Origin: Minisyncoccota bacterium | GTDB lineage: Bacteria; Patescibacteriota; Minisyncoccia; Phycocordibacterales; UBA9973 | Reading direction: 5' to 3' | Length of the DNA stretch: 48,897 bases | NCBI GenBank assembly: GCA_018062425.1 | Contig: JAGOSH010000006.1 | Location: 1 to 48,897 of the forward strand | In this document: positions 7,345-14,997 of the stretch, piece after piece | How positions within the stretch are numbered: position 1 is the first letter of the stretch | Layout: the number at the start of each line of letters is the position of its first letter | Program-made: the position numbers and the translations under genes | Notes under the pieces: generated by a model | What the model was told of the DNA's origin: nothing | Databases searched by the model: none | What the model saw: the letters and a program-made list of their open reading frames with translations, nothing else

Positions 7345-7755
7345 ATGGTAAAAACTTATAAAAAAATAAAATCAAAAGCTTTCGTTACATTGATTGGAGT
7401 CATTGTATTTGGTAGTGTATGTATATCGCTGGTGGTGGCTATTTTGATGCTAGGCATCGGTAGCAGTAAAACGAGTATTGCTGTGTATCACAGCAGGCAA
7501 GCGCTCTTTGCGGCACACGCATGCGCTGAAGAAGCGTTGGAAACCATCAGGGAGAATCATTCCTTCGCTGGTAACGGGAATCTAACTTTAGATGCTGCTA
7601 GTTGCAATTTTGCTGTGACCGACAAAGGTGGAGAGAGTAGAAATGTTGCATCTTCGGGTAGTGTTGGTACAATAACAAGGAAAGTCGAGATTGAAATTGA
7701 CGCCATTAGTCCAGTGATTAATGTAACGTCTTGGCAGGAAGTTGCCGACTTCTAA
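7345..7755 (+). CDS. Atypical minor pilin-like protein (PilX/GspK-like position)
   Basis: A 136-residue protein with a basic N-terminus and one hydrophobic helix (residues 14-37, AFVTLIGVIVFGSVCISLVVAI). It lacks the canonical Gly before the cleavage site (Ala12 instead) and has no Glu at mature +5. GspK/PilX-type minor pilins, which cap the tip, are the ones known to lack Glu5, and this gene holds the corresponding place after the PilW-like gene. Two cysteines (in HACAEEALE and ASCNFAV) could form a disulfide. The later region (SRQALFAAHACAEEALETIREN) matches the start of PilX-like pilin bodies. Confidence 0.65.
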   Translation: MVKTYKKIKSKAFVTLIGVIVFGSVCISLVVAILMLGIGSSKTSIAVYHSRQALFAAHACAEEALETIRENHSFAGNGNLTLDAASCNFAVTDKGGESRNVASSGSVGTITRKVEIEIDAISPVINVTSWQEVADF

Positions 7756-7799
7756 GCCAGAGGAGTTTTATTATTTAAAAATTAACAAATAAATTACAC

Positions 7800-8282
7800 A
7801 TGAATAAGAATTATAAAAATAAAAAAGGTTTTACATTACTTGAAGTTCTGTTGGTTGTAGCTGCAATCGGAATATTGGCCGGAATAGTTATCGTTGCTTT
7901 AAACCCAGGCAAACAATTGGGCGATACTAGAAATGCGCAACGTCGCAGTGATGTGAATACTGTACTAAATGCAGTTTATCAATACGCCATAGACAACGAT
8001 GGTAACCTGCCGACCGCTATTGATGCCGTCACTGGTAGCTCTCAGGTATTAGGAACCGCAGCTTCAGGTTTGGATTCAACTTGTACTGCTACAACCACAG
8101 TAGCTGCCGGAATTGATTTATCTGCTGACCTTGTACCAACTTACATAGTTGGAATTCCGTCTGATCCAAAGACAGGCACAGCTGCCAATACTGATTATTA
8201 CATTAACAAAGACGCAAATGGTCGTCTGACTGTCGGTTCTTGTGATCCTGAACAATCTGCTGTGATTAGCGTTACTCGCTAA
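7800..8282 (+). CDS. Probable major type IV pilin
   Basis: A 160-residue prepilin with a classic signal (KKGFTLLEVLLVVAAIGILA; cleavage after G10, Glu at mature +5). It then carries NPGKQLGDTRNAQRRSDVNT and QYAIDNDGNLP, the signature seen in many Parcubacteria and Gram-positive-type pilins. Two cysteines (STCTAT and GSCDPE) probably make the C-terminal disulfide loop. The 44-nt gap upstream, long for this operon, contains AGGAG at 7760-7764, but too far from the ATG for a usual ribosome-binding site. The gap may allow separate expression, as expected for the most abundant subunit. The stop TAA overlaps the next ATG. Confidence 0.85.
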   Translation: MNKNYKNKKGFTLLEVLLVVAAIGILAGIVIVALNPGKQLGDTRNAQRRSDVNTVLNAVYQYAIDNDGNLPTAIDAVTGSSQVLGTAASGLDSTCTATTTVAAGIDLSADLVPTYIVGIPSDPKTGTAANTDYYINKDANGRLTVGSCDPEQSAVISVTR

Positions 8283-10111
8283 TGAATATATCCACCGCAA
8301 TACTTTTTCTTTTCCTTGGTGTTGGTATCATCACCAAGGAAAGATGGCGGGGTAATCTAACCAAACTTTTGGGTTTGGTAACTTCTATTATTGTTATTTT
8401 AGAATCCCCGACAATTCACTATTTTGGTGGTTTTAATAAATTAGTTGATCTTTTGGGTGGTCCTTCGTCGCTGTATGAAAAGTCAGTACTTTTCCTTGTG
8501 GGTATAGTATTAGTACTTTCGCCGAGAAGTATTTTGCGAAAGTTTTACTTCGTGGAGTTTACAACTGGATTGTCTTTCTTGTTTTCTGCGTTGTACACCA
8601 TCGGGTTTCTTTTTAAGAACACGGGTATCCTGTCCTACTCTTTTTACCAAGGAGCGCATCCTTATGTGGCCATTCTAAGTACTGTATTTTCATTGACCGC
8701 TTTCTTGATTCTGCGTTCTCGTTATGAAACACGAGAAGCACTAAGCAAAAAACTTTTTCTGCTAGCTATTATTTTCTCTGGAGTTTTGTTTGCTTTAAGT
8801 TACGCATCTTATGTTAGTAACCGATTTACCGATTCAAATTTCGATCCAAAGTTACTTGCAGGTTTTGTGCCTACAGCTATCGCTCTGTTGGGTGTAGTAG
8901 TGAGCGTGCTCGTTCTGTTGGTAGTCTACGCGTTCTCGTCCCTGCGGGAGCGTACAGTGACCTATGCTAGTGAAGTCACCAAAGGTTTGCGACAAGCGAA
9001 AGCAAAAGACGAAGCTATGTTGCTTTCGATCGGCGAGGGCCTGGTGGCTACGGGTAAAGACGGTAACATCGTATTTGTGAATCGTGCCTTTGAGGATTTG
9101 ATGGGTTGGCACGAAGAAGAAGTACAAGGAAAACTTTTTGTTAATTTGGTTCAAATGTTTGATGAAGAAAACCGGGAAATTGAAAAGCAAGACAGACCAA
9201 TATACAAAATACTTCGTGCTCCTTCATCAAGCACCACGAAAGCTACGATAACTTCGAATATGCATTACAAGAGGAAAGACGGCACCATTTTCCCAGTGGC
9301 GATAACCATTTCTCCTATTGTAGTTGAAGGTCAGATCATTGGTGCAGTGGAAGTGTTCCGAGATATTACAGAAGAGAAAGCGGTAGACAAAGAAAAAACA
9401 GAATTCGTATCTTTGGCTTCACACCAGCTCCGCACACCTCTTTCGTCGGTTAACTGGTACACCGAGATGTTGCTAACCGGTGATGCTGGTAAATTAAGTA
9501 AAATGCAGAAAGAATACGTAAAAGAGATTTATGCTGGCAATCAACGCATGATAGATCTGGTAAATGATTTACTCAACGTGTCGCGTCTAGAACTTGGAAC
9601 ATTCTCCGTAAATCCAGAAAAAGTAGACATAGTGTCGGCTGCATTCCTGGCTATCGATGAACAAAAGCAAGAAATCAAGAAAAAGAAAATCAAGATGGAA
9701 ACGGATTTTCCTGACGAGCGTCCACTAGAGATAGATGCCGATCCAAAATTATTGCATATGATTTTTCAAAACCTACTTTCTAATTCGGTAAAATACACAC
9801 ATGAAAAAGGCAATATAAAAATTGCCGTACTAAAAGAAGATGATTTTATTTTAATAAAAGTTACTGACAATGGAATCGGAATACCAAAATCGCAACAAGA
9901 AAAAATATTTACCAAGCTTTTCCGGGCGGATAATGTGAAGGGCGAAGACGTAGAGGGAACTGGCCTAGGGTTATATATCATAAAATCCATCATTGAAGAG
10001 TCAGGGGGTACTATTTCTTTCGAATCCAAAGAAGGCGAAGGTACTACTTTCACTGTGGCGTTGCCACTTCTCGGAATGAAGAAGAAAGAAGGTTCTAGAG
10101 AGCTAAGCTAG
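8282..10111 (+). CDS. Membrane PAS-domain sensor histidine kinase
   Basis: A 609-residue kinase. Residues 1-225 contain about seven membrane helices resembling a 7TM sensor. A PAS domain follows at about 240-365 (SIGEGLVATGKDGNIVFVNR ... GAVEVFRDITEEK). Then come HisKA with the phosphorylated His in SHQLRTPL (about residue 380), and HATPase_c with N box NLLSNSVKYT (about 496), G1 DNGIGIP and G2 GTGLGLYI (about 559). It senses a membrane or intracellular signal and phosphorylates a response regulator, plausibly the one at 1826-2197. Its ATG overlaps the pilin stop, tying it to the pilus operon. It converges on rmuC with 11 bp between, without an obvious hairpin. Confidence 0.9.
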   Translation: MNISTAILFLFLGVGIITKERWRGNLTKLLGLVTSIIVILESPTIHYFGGFNKLVDLLGGPSSLYEKSVLFLVGIVLVLSPRSILRKFYFVEFTTGLSFLFSALYTIGFLFKNTGILSYSFYQGAHPYVAILSTVFSLTAFLILRSRYETREALSKKLFLLAIIFSGVLFALSYASYVSNRFTDSNFDPKLLAGFVPTAIALLGVVVSVLVLLVVYAFSSLRERTVTYASEVTKGLRQAKAKDEAMLLSIGEGLVATGKDGNIVFVNRAFEDLMGWHEEEVQGKLFVNLVQMFDEENREIEKQDRPIYKILRAPSSSTTKATITSNMHYKRKDGTIFPVAITISPIVVEGQIIGAVEVFRDITEEKAVDKEKTEFVSLASHQLRTPLSSVNWYTEMLLTGDAGKLSKMQKEYVKEIYAGNQRMIDLVNDLLNVSRLELGTFSVNPEKVDIVSAAFLAIDEQKQEIKKKKIKMETDFPDERPLEIDADPKLLHMIFQNLLSNSVKYTHEKGNIKIAVLKEDDFILIKVTDNGIGIPKSQQEKIFTKLFRADNVKGEDVEGTGLGLYIIKSIIEESGGTISFESKEGEGTTFTVALPLLGMKKKEGSRELS

Positions 10112-10122
10112 TTTTTCTTTTT

Positions 10123-11217
10123 CTATTCTATTTCAGGCTTTACTACTTCTAGCAAATTTAGTTCTGGGCTTGTGCCAGCAATGCGAAGCACATCTTTGTC
10201 TATTTTCTTGAGTTCTTTGTTGGATGCATTGTAGTGGTTGGACACTGTGTTTAATGCATTGCCAAGCTTGTTGTGGTATTCCTCGTAAGCCTTCAAATGC
10301 TTGCCTAGGTCTTCAACTTTCTTGATGATGTCTTTTGCAGATTCCTCAATCTTGAATGCTTTGAATCCATAGAGTACGGACTGCAGGTAGGCCATAAAGG
10401 TAGTAGGGGAAACTACGATAACTTTCTTTTCGTTGTAGGCGTAGTCGATAAGGTTCCTGGTGTTTACTTTGATGGAACCAACTTCGTTTACAAGTAGATC
10501 ATAATATATCGCTTCTGCGGGAATATACATAAAAGCAAAAGGAAGGGTGCCTTCTTCGGGGCGGACATATTTCGAAGTCTCATCAATGCGTTTCTTTAAA
10601 TCATTCTTGAATTCTTTTTCTAACTCTTCGCGTTGTCTGTCGTCTATGGCATGCACCACGCGGTCGTAGTTGTCGAGCGAGAATTTCGCATCAATTGGTA
10701 TGATACCTTCTTTGGTGATGATAATTGCGTCTACTGTTTCTTTGTTCTTGAACTCATGTTGCATCTTGTACTGACCTGGAGCCAAAGTATTCGAAAGGAT
10801 TAGTTCTAAAGAAGCTTCACCCCAGTTGCCTCGCTGTTTCTGATGCTTCAGAGTCTTCTCCAAGTTGGAGAGCTTGTCCGCGATGTTTATGAATTCTCTG
10901 GTAGCTTCATTGGTTTTGGTCTGTTCGCGAGTGACGTCGAGCAGGCTACGGCTTACTTGCTCGTTTATATCTTTGATTAATTTCTGAGAGTCAGAGAACT
11001 GGGCCCTTACCACGTCCTGCATGTCTCGGCGGGATTCTGTAAGGCTTGAATTAAGTGTCTTCGCCAGTTCTGCCATTTGTTGTTGCAATAGCAAGAACGA
11101 CTGATCTTTATCACTGTTTGTGTTTTTGCGATTCTTGCCAAAAAACACATACATAAAATATATGCCGATACCGAAAACCACGGCAACGAATATTAAAATT
11201 TGAGTTACGATTTCCAT
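10123..11217 (-). CDS. rmuC: RmuC-family DNA recombination protein
   Basis: A 364-residue protein with one N-terminal membrane helix (about residues 5-26), a long coiled coil (about 38-125), and the RmuC nuclease-like core: RGNWGEASLE, then PIDAKFSLDNY and FMYIPAEAIYYDLL. RmuC proteins limit DNA rearrangements and are thought to have a restriction-endonuclease-like fold. The membrane anchor and coiled coil are normal for the family; the length is slightly short. The ATG lies 7 nt after a minus-strand TAAAAT box, predicting a leaderless mRNA. It is divergent from the small membrane protein at 11300. Confidence 0.88.
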   Translation of the reverse strand: MEIVTQILIFVAVVFGIGIYFMYVFFGKNRKNTNSDKDQSFLLLQQQMAELAKTLNSSLTESRRDMQDVVRAQFSDSQKLIKDINEQVSRSLLDVTREQTKTNEATREFINIADKLSNLEKTLKHQKQRGNWGEASLELILSNTLAPGQYKMQHEFKNKETVDAIIITKEGIIPIDAKFSLDNYDRVVHAIDDRQREELEKEFKNDLKKRIDETSKYVRPEEGTLPFAFMYIPAEAIYYDLLVNEVGSIKVNTRNLIDYAYNEKKVIVVSPTTFMAYLQSVLYGFKAFKIEESAKDIIKKVEDLGKHLKAYEEYHNKLGNALNTVSNHYNASNKELKKIDKDVLRIAGTSPELNLLEVVKPEIE

Positions 11218-11230
11218 GTCTTATATTTTA
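11218..11230 (-). promoter_or_regulatory. Probable leaderless -10 of rmuC
   Basis: On the minus strand TAAAAT (11230-11225) is followed by 7 nt and the rmuC ATG. A -35 is not clear. Confidence 0.5.
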
Positions 11231-11255
11231 GCAGGTTAGTGGAAAATTGTAGTGG

Positions 11256-11284
11256 TTGACAAGTTTATTTTGTTATTGTAGTCT
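11256..11284 (+). promoter_or_regulatory. Promoter of the two-helix membrane protein
   Basis: A consensus -35 TTGACA (11256-11261), 17-bp spacer and a weak -10 TAGTCT (11279-11284). This promoter leaves a short leader of about 10-18 nt and so differs from the leaderless ones. Confidence 0.5.
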
Positions 11285-11299
11285 AATTTTGAATTAAAG

Positions 11300-11488
11300 A
11301 TGCACTTTATGAAAAATAACTATGATTCTGATTATGGTATCGAGTGGTACCATGTTCTTGGTGGGCTGATTTTTTTGGGACTAACTTTGGTAAAAGTTTT
11401 ACCGTTCCTGTTGTCTCCGAAAGTATTATGGCCTGTCGGAATAATTGCTGCACTCTTGTTAATTCGAGGGTGGCTCTTAAGAAACTAA
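11300..11488 (+). CDS. Small two-helix membrane protein, unknown
   Basis: A 62-residue protein with a short acidic N-terminus and two hydrophobic helices, about residues 19-38 (HVLGGLIFLGLTLVKVLPFL) and 41-58 (VLWPVGIIAALLLIRGWL). The start may be ATG 11300 or ATG 11309, three codons later. No family was recognised. It has its own promoter with a consensus -35 and ends 29 nt before a strong bidirectional terminator, which supports it as a real gene. Confidence 0.6.
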   Translation: MHFMKNNYDSDYGIEWYHVLGGLIFLGLTLVKVLPFLLSPKVLWPVGIIAALLLIRGWLLRN

Positions 11489-11517
11489 AGAAACTAAAAA
11501 ATATCTTTTCACAAATC

Positions 11518-11543
11518 AAGTAGGCCCCGGGGCCTACTTTTTT
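11518..11543. terminator. Bidirectional terminator, perfect 22-nt palindrome
   Basis: The 22 bases at 11518-11539 form a perfect self-complementary palindrome (GTAGGCCCCGGGGCCTAC core) flanked by a T-run to 11543 and by A-rich sequence upstream. It separates the small membrane protein from the convergent DnaQ-like gene and touches the latter's stop codon. Confidence 0.85.
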
Positions 11544-12258
11544 ATTTACCTAGATAGTGCTTGAGAGTATAAATCCAATCTTCATCTAATACATCAGACT
11601 TAACTTTCTCGGCATATAGCCATTCTAGCCAACCACGGTCTTCTTTGACCACGTCTTCAATCCTTTTGCCTTTATGCTTGCCAAAGTTTAGTTTTTTAAA
11701 TATTGACGGATGGGAAGAAATCTTGACCATCTCATCTATGGCTTGGTGTTCGCTCATACTGTCGTGCTCCATGATTTTCTTCTTTAACCTTTCAAAAAGT
11801 TGCTCTAGTACCAATACATCGCCCAGCGCATCATGGGCTTGAGCTTCTACCTCGATTTCGAGCAGATAGCGCAGATATTGCAGGTTGTAACGCTCTATTT
11901 TTTCTTCGGGGTCCAAGTGTCTGGCAACTCTGAGGGTGCAGATGAAATTCGCTGGAATGATATCTTCTTTTTTTATAATCATCAGGTCAAATGGTGCGTT
12001 GTGGGCTACCACCACAGAGTTGGCATCCTCGAAAAGATTTTTTATTTTCTTACTATCAGGGCTTTCTTGAAATGAAGGCTTACCGTCTAGCATCTTGTTC
12101 GAGATATGGTGCACTGCGGATGCCTCTGGGGGAACCTTGAAAGGGGGTTTATACAGCCCAACGAACTCACCGTCGACGGACTTGTAAGCTATCTGGCATA
12201 AATAGTCATTTTCGGTATTTCCGGTAGTTTCGGTGTCAAAAAATATGATTTTGCTCAT
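11542..12258 (-). CDS. DnaQ-like 3'-5' exonuclease with C-terminal DUF3820
   Basis: A 238-residue protein. Residues 1-160 form a DEDDh exonuclease: D8 and E10 (FFDTETTG), D91 (AHNAPFD), H142 and D147 (HDALGD). The C-terminal part (about 190-230) has FGKHKGKRIEDV followed by DRGWLEWL, the DUF3820 pattern found attached to DnaQ-type exonucleases. It could proofread or trim DNA or RNA ends; no polymerase domain or PHP partner is nearby. The minus-strand ATG lies exactly 6 nt after TAAAAT, in a divergent promoter only 27 bp long that is shared with the YqeY gene. Confidence 0.85.
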   Translation of the reverse strand: MSKIIFFDTETTGNTENDYLCQIAYKSVDGEFVGLYKPPFKVPPEASAVHHISNKMLDGKPSFQESPDSKKIKNLFEDANSVVVAHNAPFDLMIIKKEDIIPANFICTLRVARHLDPEEKIERYNLQYLRYLLEIEVEAQAHDALGDVLVLEQLFERLKKKIMEHDSMSEHQAIDEMVKISSHPSIFKKLNFGKHKGKRIEDVVKEDRGWLEWLYAEKVKSDVLDEDWIYTLKHYLGK

Positions 12259-12285
12259 ATGGTTATTTTAGCATATAATACATGT
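12251..12285. promoter_or_regulatory. 27-bp divergent leaderless promoter
   Basis: Plus strand: TTGCTC (12251-12256, inside the exonuclease gene), 17-bp spacer, TATAAT (12274-12279), six bases, ATG 12286. Minus strand: TAAAAT (12270-12265), six bases, ATG 12258. The two -10 boxes are 3 bp apart, so only one polymerase can occupy the site at a time. Confidence 0.7.
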
Positions 12286-12735
12286 ATGTTACATCAAGAA
12301 ATAAAATCTGGGATAAAAGAAGCCATGATGACCAAAAACGAGGTGCTACTTAAGGCGCTGCGCAACATGGTGGCCGCTTTTATGACCGAAGTCATGACTA
12401 AGGGCAGGAAACCGGATGAATTTCTTACTGACGAGGAGGTTATCGCTGTGATTACCAAGCTCTCAAAACAAAGAAAAGACTCAATCGAACAATTCAAAAA
12501 AGGTGGACGCGAGGACTTGGTGAAGGAAGAGGAAGCTGAGCTCGCCATACTAGAGAAGTATTTGCCAGCCATGATGGATCAATCCGAAGTAGAAAAACTA
12601 GCAAAAATGAAACAAACCGAACTAGGACTAAACGATGTGACCAAGAAAGGCATCCTAATGGCGGCACTCATGAAAGATTTGAAAGGCAAGGCGGACGGGT
12701 CGGTGGTGAAGACGGTAGTTGATTCTCTTTTTTAA
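12286..12735 (+). CDS. yqeY: GatB/YqeY domain protein
   Basis: A 149-residue protein of the YqeY family, related to the C-terminal tail domain of GatB/GatE. Typical features are the start HQEIKSGIKEAMMTKN, LLKALRNMVAAF, then KQRKDSIEQFKKGGREDLV and EEAELAILEKYLPAMM. YqeY is suspected to help tRNA-dependent amidotransfer, but its role is not settled; gatB lies 2.3 kb downstream. A frame-compatible ATG at 12259 would add nine non-conserved residues; ATG 12286 is chosen because it follows TATAAT by exactly 6 nt. The MYG1-like gene follows after 3 nt. Confidence 0.88.
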   Translation: MLHQEIKSGIKEAMMTKNEVLLKALRNMVAAFMTEVMTKGRKPDEFLTDEEVIAVITKLSKQRKDSIEQFKKGGREDLVKEEEAELAILEKYLPAMMDQSEVEKLAKMKQTELGLNDVTKKGILMAALMKDLKGKADGSVVKTVVDSLF

Positions 12736-12738
12736 AGT

Positions 12739-13683
12739 ATGAAAACACTAGTAACCCACAATGGAGCAATTCATGCGGACGATTTGTTTGCCGCCGCTGC
12801 TCTTTCTCTTTATCTTGATAGCAAGGGTGAGAGTAGTAAAGTAATTCGTTCCCGCGACAAGGAGTCTATCGAGTCAGCTGACTACGTTTTCGATGTTGGT
12901 GGTATATATGATCCTGCTAAAAATCGTTTTGACCACCATCAAAAAACTGGTCCAGGCAAAAGGGCTAACGGAGTTCCTTTTGCGTCTTTCGGTTTGATTT
13001 GGAAACACTTCGGACTTGATTTGTGTGCTGGTGAGAAAGAAGTTTGGCAAAAACTTGATACGGAGATAGTTTGCCCAATTGATGCCAGCGATAATGGTCT
13101 AGATGTATCTCGTTCAATATTTTCTAATGTGGGTGAATACAAAGCTAGTAGAACTTTCATAATATTTACCCCAACTTGGCAGGAGGACACCGGTTCGATA
13201 GATGATGCATTTAGAAATCAAGTTGTGGAAGCTAAACGTGTATTGCGTAGAGAAATAGAAGTAGCTAAATCGGATGTGTTAGGGAAAAGAATAATACTCG
13301 ACGCTTATAAAAAAGCTAAGGACAAACGCATTGTAGAGTTACCCAACAATTTTCCTAGGTATTTATACCAAAACGTTCTATCTTCTTTGCCTGAGCCTAT
13401 CTACATGATTTGTAAAAGCCGTTTTAGTAATACCTGGAAAGTTGAAGCTGTAACTAAAAGTCCAGATACTATGGAAAGTCGTAAATCTTTTCCAGAAAGC
13501 TGGTGTAGGGGTGTTGATCATGATACAGAACTTCCGAAATTGTCTGGTGTAGCAGATGCTACTTTTTGTCACCGTGGTGGTTTCCTTGTTGATGTTGGTT
13601 CCTACGAAGGAGCCATCAAGATAGCTGAAATATCATTACAAGCTAAAGAAAAGAAAAGTATATGGCATTTATTGACGAAATAA
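12739..13683 (+). CDS. MYG1-family (UPF0160) metal-dependent hydrolase
   Basis: A 314-residue protein of the MYG1 family in the DHH phosphoesterase superfamily. Motif I is THNGAIHADDLFA (residues 6-18) and the DHH-type motif is FDHHQKTGPGK (about 64-74); the middle carries CPIDASDNG. Human MYG1 is a 3'-5' RNA exonuclease, so an RNA-processing role is plausible, though the bacterial function is unproven. It lies 3 nt after yqeY and its last 22 nt overlap the start of obgE in another frame, linking it to a ribosome-assembly GTPase. Confidence 0.82.
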   Translation: MKTLVTHNGAIHADDLFAAAALSLYLDSKGESSKVIRSRDKESIESADYVFDVGGIYDPAKNRFDHHQKTGPGKRANGVPFASFGLIWKHFGLDLCAGEKEVWQKLDTEIVCPIDASDNGLDVSRSIFSNVGEYKASRTFIIFTPTWQEDTGSIDDAFRNQVVEAKRVLRREIEVAKSDVLGKRIILDAYKKAKDKRIVELPNNFPRYLYQNVLSSLPEPIYMICKSRFSNTWKVEAVTKSPDTMESRKSFPESWCRGVDHDTELPKLSGVADATFCHRGGFLVDVGSYEGAIKIAEISLQAKEKKSIWHLLTK

Positions 13684-14651
13684 GTTTTCATGGGTCAGCG
13701 GGCCGTGGTGGTAATGGTGTAGTTCGTTGGCGCCAAGAAAAATTCATACCAAAGGGCGGACCTGCTGGTGGCGATGGTGGCCGAGGTGGGGACTTTTATG
13801 CTGTCGGAGTACGCGACATCGGTATCCTAGCTAAATATAAATCGAAAACTAAATTTGCAGCTGAAAACGGTGAAGACGGTGGCAAGAAAAGTCTGCATGG
13901 CGCTCAAGGCGATGATTTTTTACTCGAGCTACCTGTCGGTTCAATAATCAAAAATCTAAATTCCGGTGAAGAATGGGAACTGTCCGAGGAAGGACAGAAG
14001 GTAATGCTTCTCAAGGGTGGATTCGGTGGATTCGGTAACGAACATTTCAAAAGCTCTCGTGACGTCGCTCCGAAAAAAGCCAACGCTGGTGGCGCCGGGG
14101 AAGAAGGAGAATTCCATGTCGAGCTACAACTTTTTGCTGACATGGGTTTGGTGGGTTTGCCGAATGCTGGCAAGTCTTCACTCCTCAATATGGTAACCAA
14201 CGCCAAGGCCAAAGTTGCCGACTATGCGTTCACCACACTTGATCCGAACTTAGGAGACTTTTACGGATTTATCATTGCCGACATTCCGGGTATCATCGAA
14301 GGCGCCGCCGAAGGTAAGGGGTTAGGTATAAAGTTCCTACGCCATGTGAAGCGTACTAAAATGCTGGCTCATCTAGTTTCTTTTGAAAACGAAGACATGA
14401 TGGGTGTCTACAAAGAAATTCGCAAAGAACTAGCAAAATATGATAAAGAAAATAAATTAGGTGCTGATGGATTGTCTGAAAAAGAAGAAATAATAATTCT
14501 TACTAAAACTGATGTCTCTACTCCAGAAATTGTCGCAAAAAAAGTAAAAGAATTTCAGAAGCTTAAAAAGAAAGTTTTCACACTGTCTTTGTATGACGAC
14601 AATAGCGTAAAAACTTTTTCTGGCGAGATTTCAAAGATATTATCTGTGTAG
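13662..14651 (+). CDS. obgE: Ribosome-assembly GTPase Obg/CgtA
   Basis: A 329-residue GTPase. The N-terminal Obg fold (about residues 1-155) has the glycine-rich pattern (GGPAGGDGGRGGDFY). The G domain has G1 GLPNAGKSS (about 165), G2 within AFTTLDPN, G3 DIPGIIEGA, G4 TKTD and a short G5 region. Obg binds the 50S subunit and couples ribosome maturation to GTP and stress signals. It lacks the C-terminal OCT domain of many Firmicutes Obg proteins, giving the short length. The ATG lies inside the 3' end of the MYG1-like gene, so translation is probably coupled. Confidence 0.95.
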   Translation: MAFIDEISFHGSAGRGGNGVVRWRQEKFIPKGGPAGGDGGRGGDFYAVGVRDIGILAKYKSKTKFAAENGEDGGKKSLHGAQGDDFLLELPVGSIIKNLNSGEEWELSEEGQKVMLLKGGFGGFGNEHFKSSRDVAPKKANAGGAGEEGEFHVELQLFADMGLVGLPNAGKSSLLNMVTNAKAKVADYAFTTLDPNLGDFYGFIIADIPGIIEGAAEGKGLGIKFLRHVKRTKMLAHLVSFENEDMMGVYKEIRKELAKYDKENKLGADGLSEKEEIIILTKTDVSTPEIVAKKVKEFQKLKKKVFTLSLYDDNSVKTFSGEISKILSV

Positions 14652-14733
14652 ACTTGACTTATTTTAAATCTGTTGTATTCTTGTAGGAAGATTTTTGTTA
14701 TACTTGTTTTTTTAATTTTTAAAATATATTTTT

Positions 14734-14838
14734 ATGTTTGAGGAAAAAAATATAGCATTTGCAGTTATACTAGTTGTAATCATACTAGTCACACGGTGGC
14801 TTTTTAAGTCGCTCGACGATGAATTGAGTAAGCCGTAA
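14734..14838 (+). CDS. 34-residue single-helix membrane peptide
   Basis: A short open frame beginning MFEEKNIAFAVILVV, with one membrane helix (about residues 7-24) and a charged C-terminus (KSLDDELSKP), a composition typical of real small membrane proteins. TAAAAT (14720-14725) lies 8 nt before the ATG, in line with other starts in this window. An alternative promoter (TTGACT at 14653-14658, 16-bp spacer, TATTCT) lies further upstream. Function is unknown. Confidence 0.4.
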   Translation: MFEEKNIAFAVILVVIILVTRWLFKSLDDELSKP

Positions 14839-14860
14839 ATCTCACTGCTTTATATTTATG

Positions 14861-14905
14861 TAGGGTTCTCAAATCCCTATTCCGAGTTTCTTGTAACAAA
14901 GAAAA
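14861..14905 (+). ncRNA. Paired hairpins in the obgE-gatB gap, possible small RNA
   Basis: The gap 14839-14997 contains a 5-bp stem with a 9-nt loop (14861-14879) and a second stem with one bulge (CGAGTTTCTT at 14883-14892 with AAGAAAACTCG). A terminator-like hairpin follows at 14933-14963. Together they could be a small RNA or the tail of the peptide mRNA. The first hairpin looks like a tRNA T-arm but its loop is 9 nt, so it is not a tRNA. Confidence 0.25.
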
Positions 14906-14932
14906 CTCGCAGAAAAAAACTGACAACTTAGT

Positions 14933-14970
14933 AAGTCCGATAGCTATAAAGTTAATCGGGCTTTTGTTTT
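14933..14970 (+). terminator. Intrinsic terminator upstream of gatB
   Basis: A 9-bp stem with one G-T pair (14933-14941 with 14955-14963) is followed by a T-rich tail. It ends whatever is transcribed across 14734-14930 before the gatB promoter. Confidence 0.6.
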
Positions 14971-14984
14971 ACCTATTTTATTGC

Positions 14985-14997
14985 TAAAATACGCTTT
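14985..14997 (+). promoter_or_regulatory. Leaderless -10 of gatB
   Basis: TAAAAT (14985-14990) lies 7 nt before the gatB ATG. A possible weak -35 lies in the T-rich tail of the preceding terminator. Confidence 0.5.

Noticed and set aside
10112-10122. Terminator between the sensor kinase and rmuC
   Set aside because: Only 11 bp of pyrimidine-rich sequence and no inverted repeat are present.
14861-14879. A tRNA T-arm-like hairpin
   Set aside because: The loop has 9 nt rather than 7 and there is no matching acceptor, D or anticodon arm nearby.
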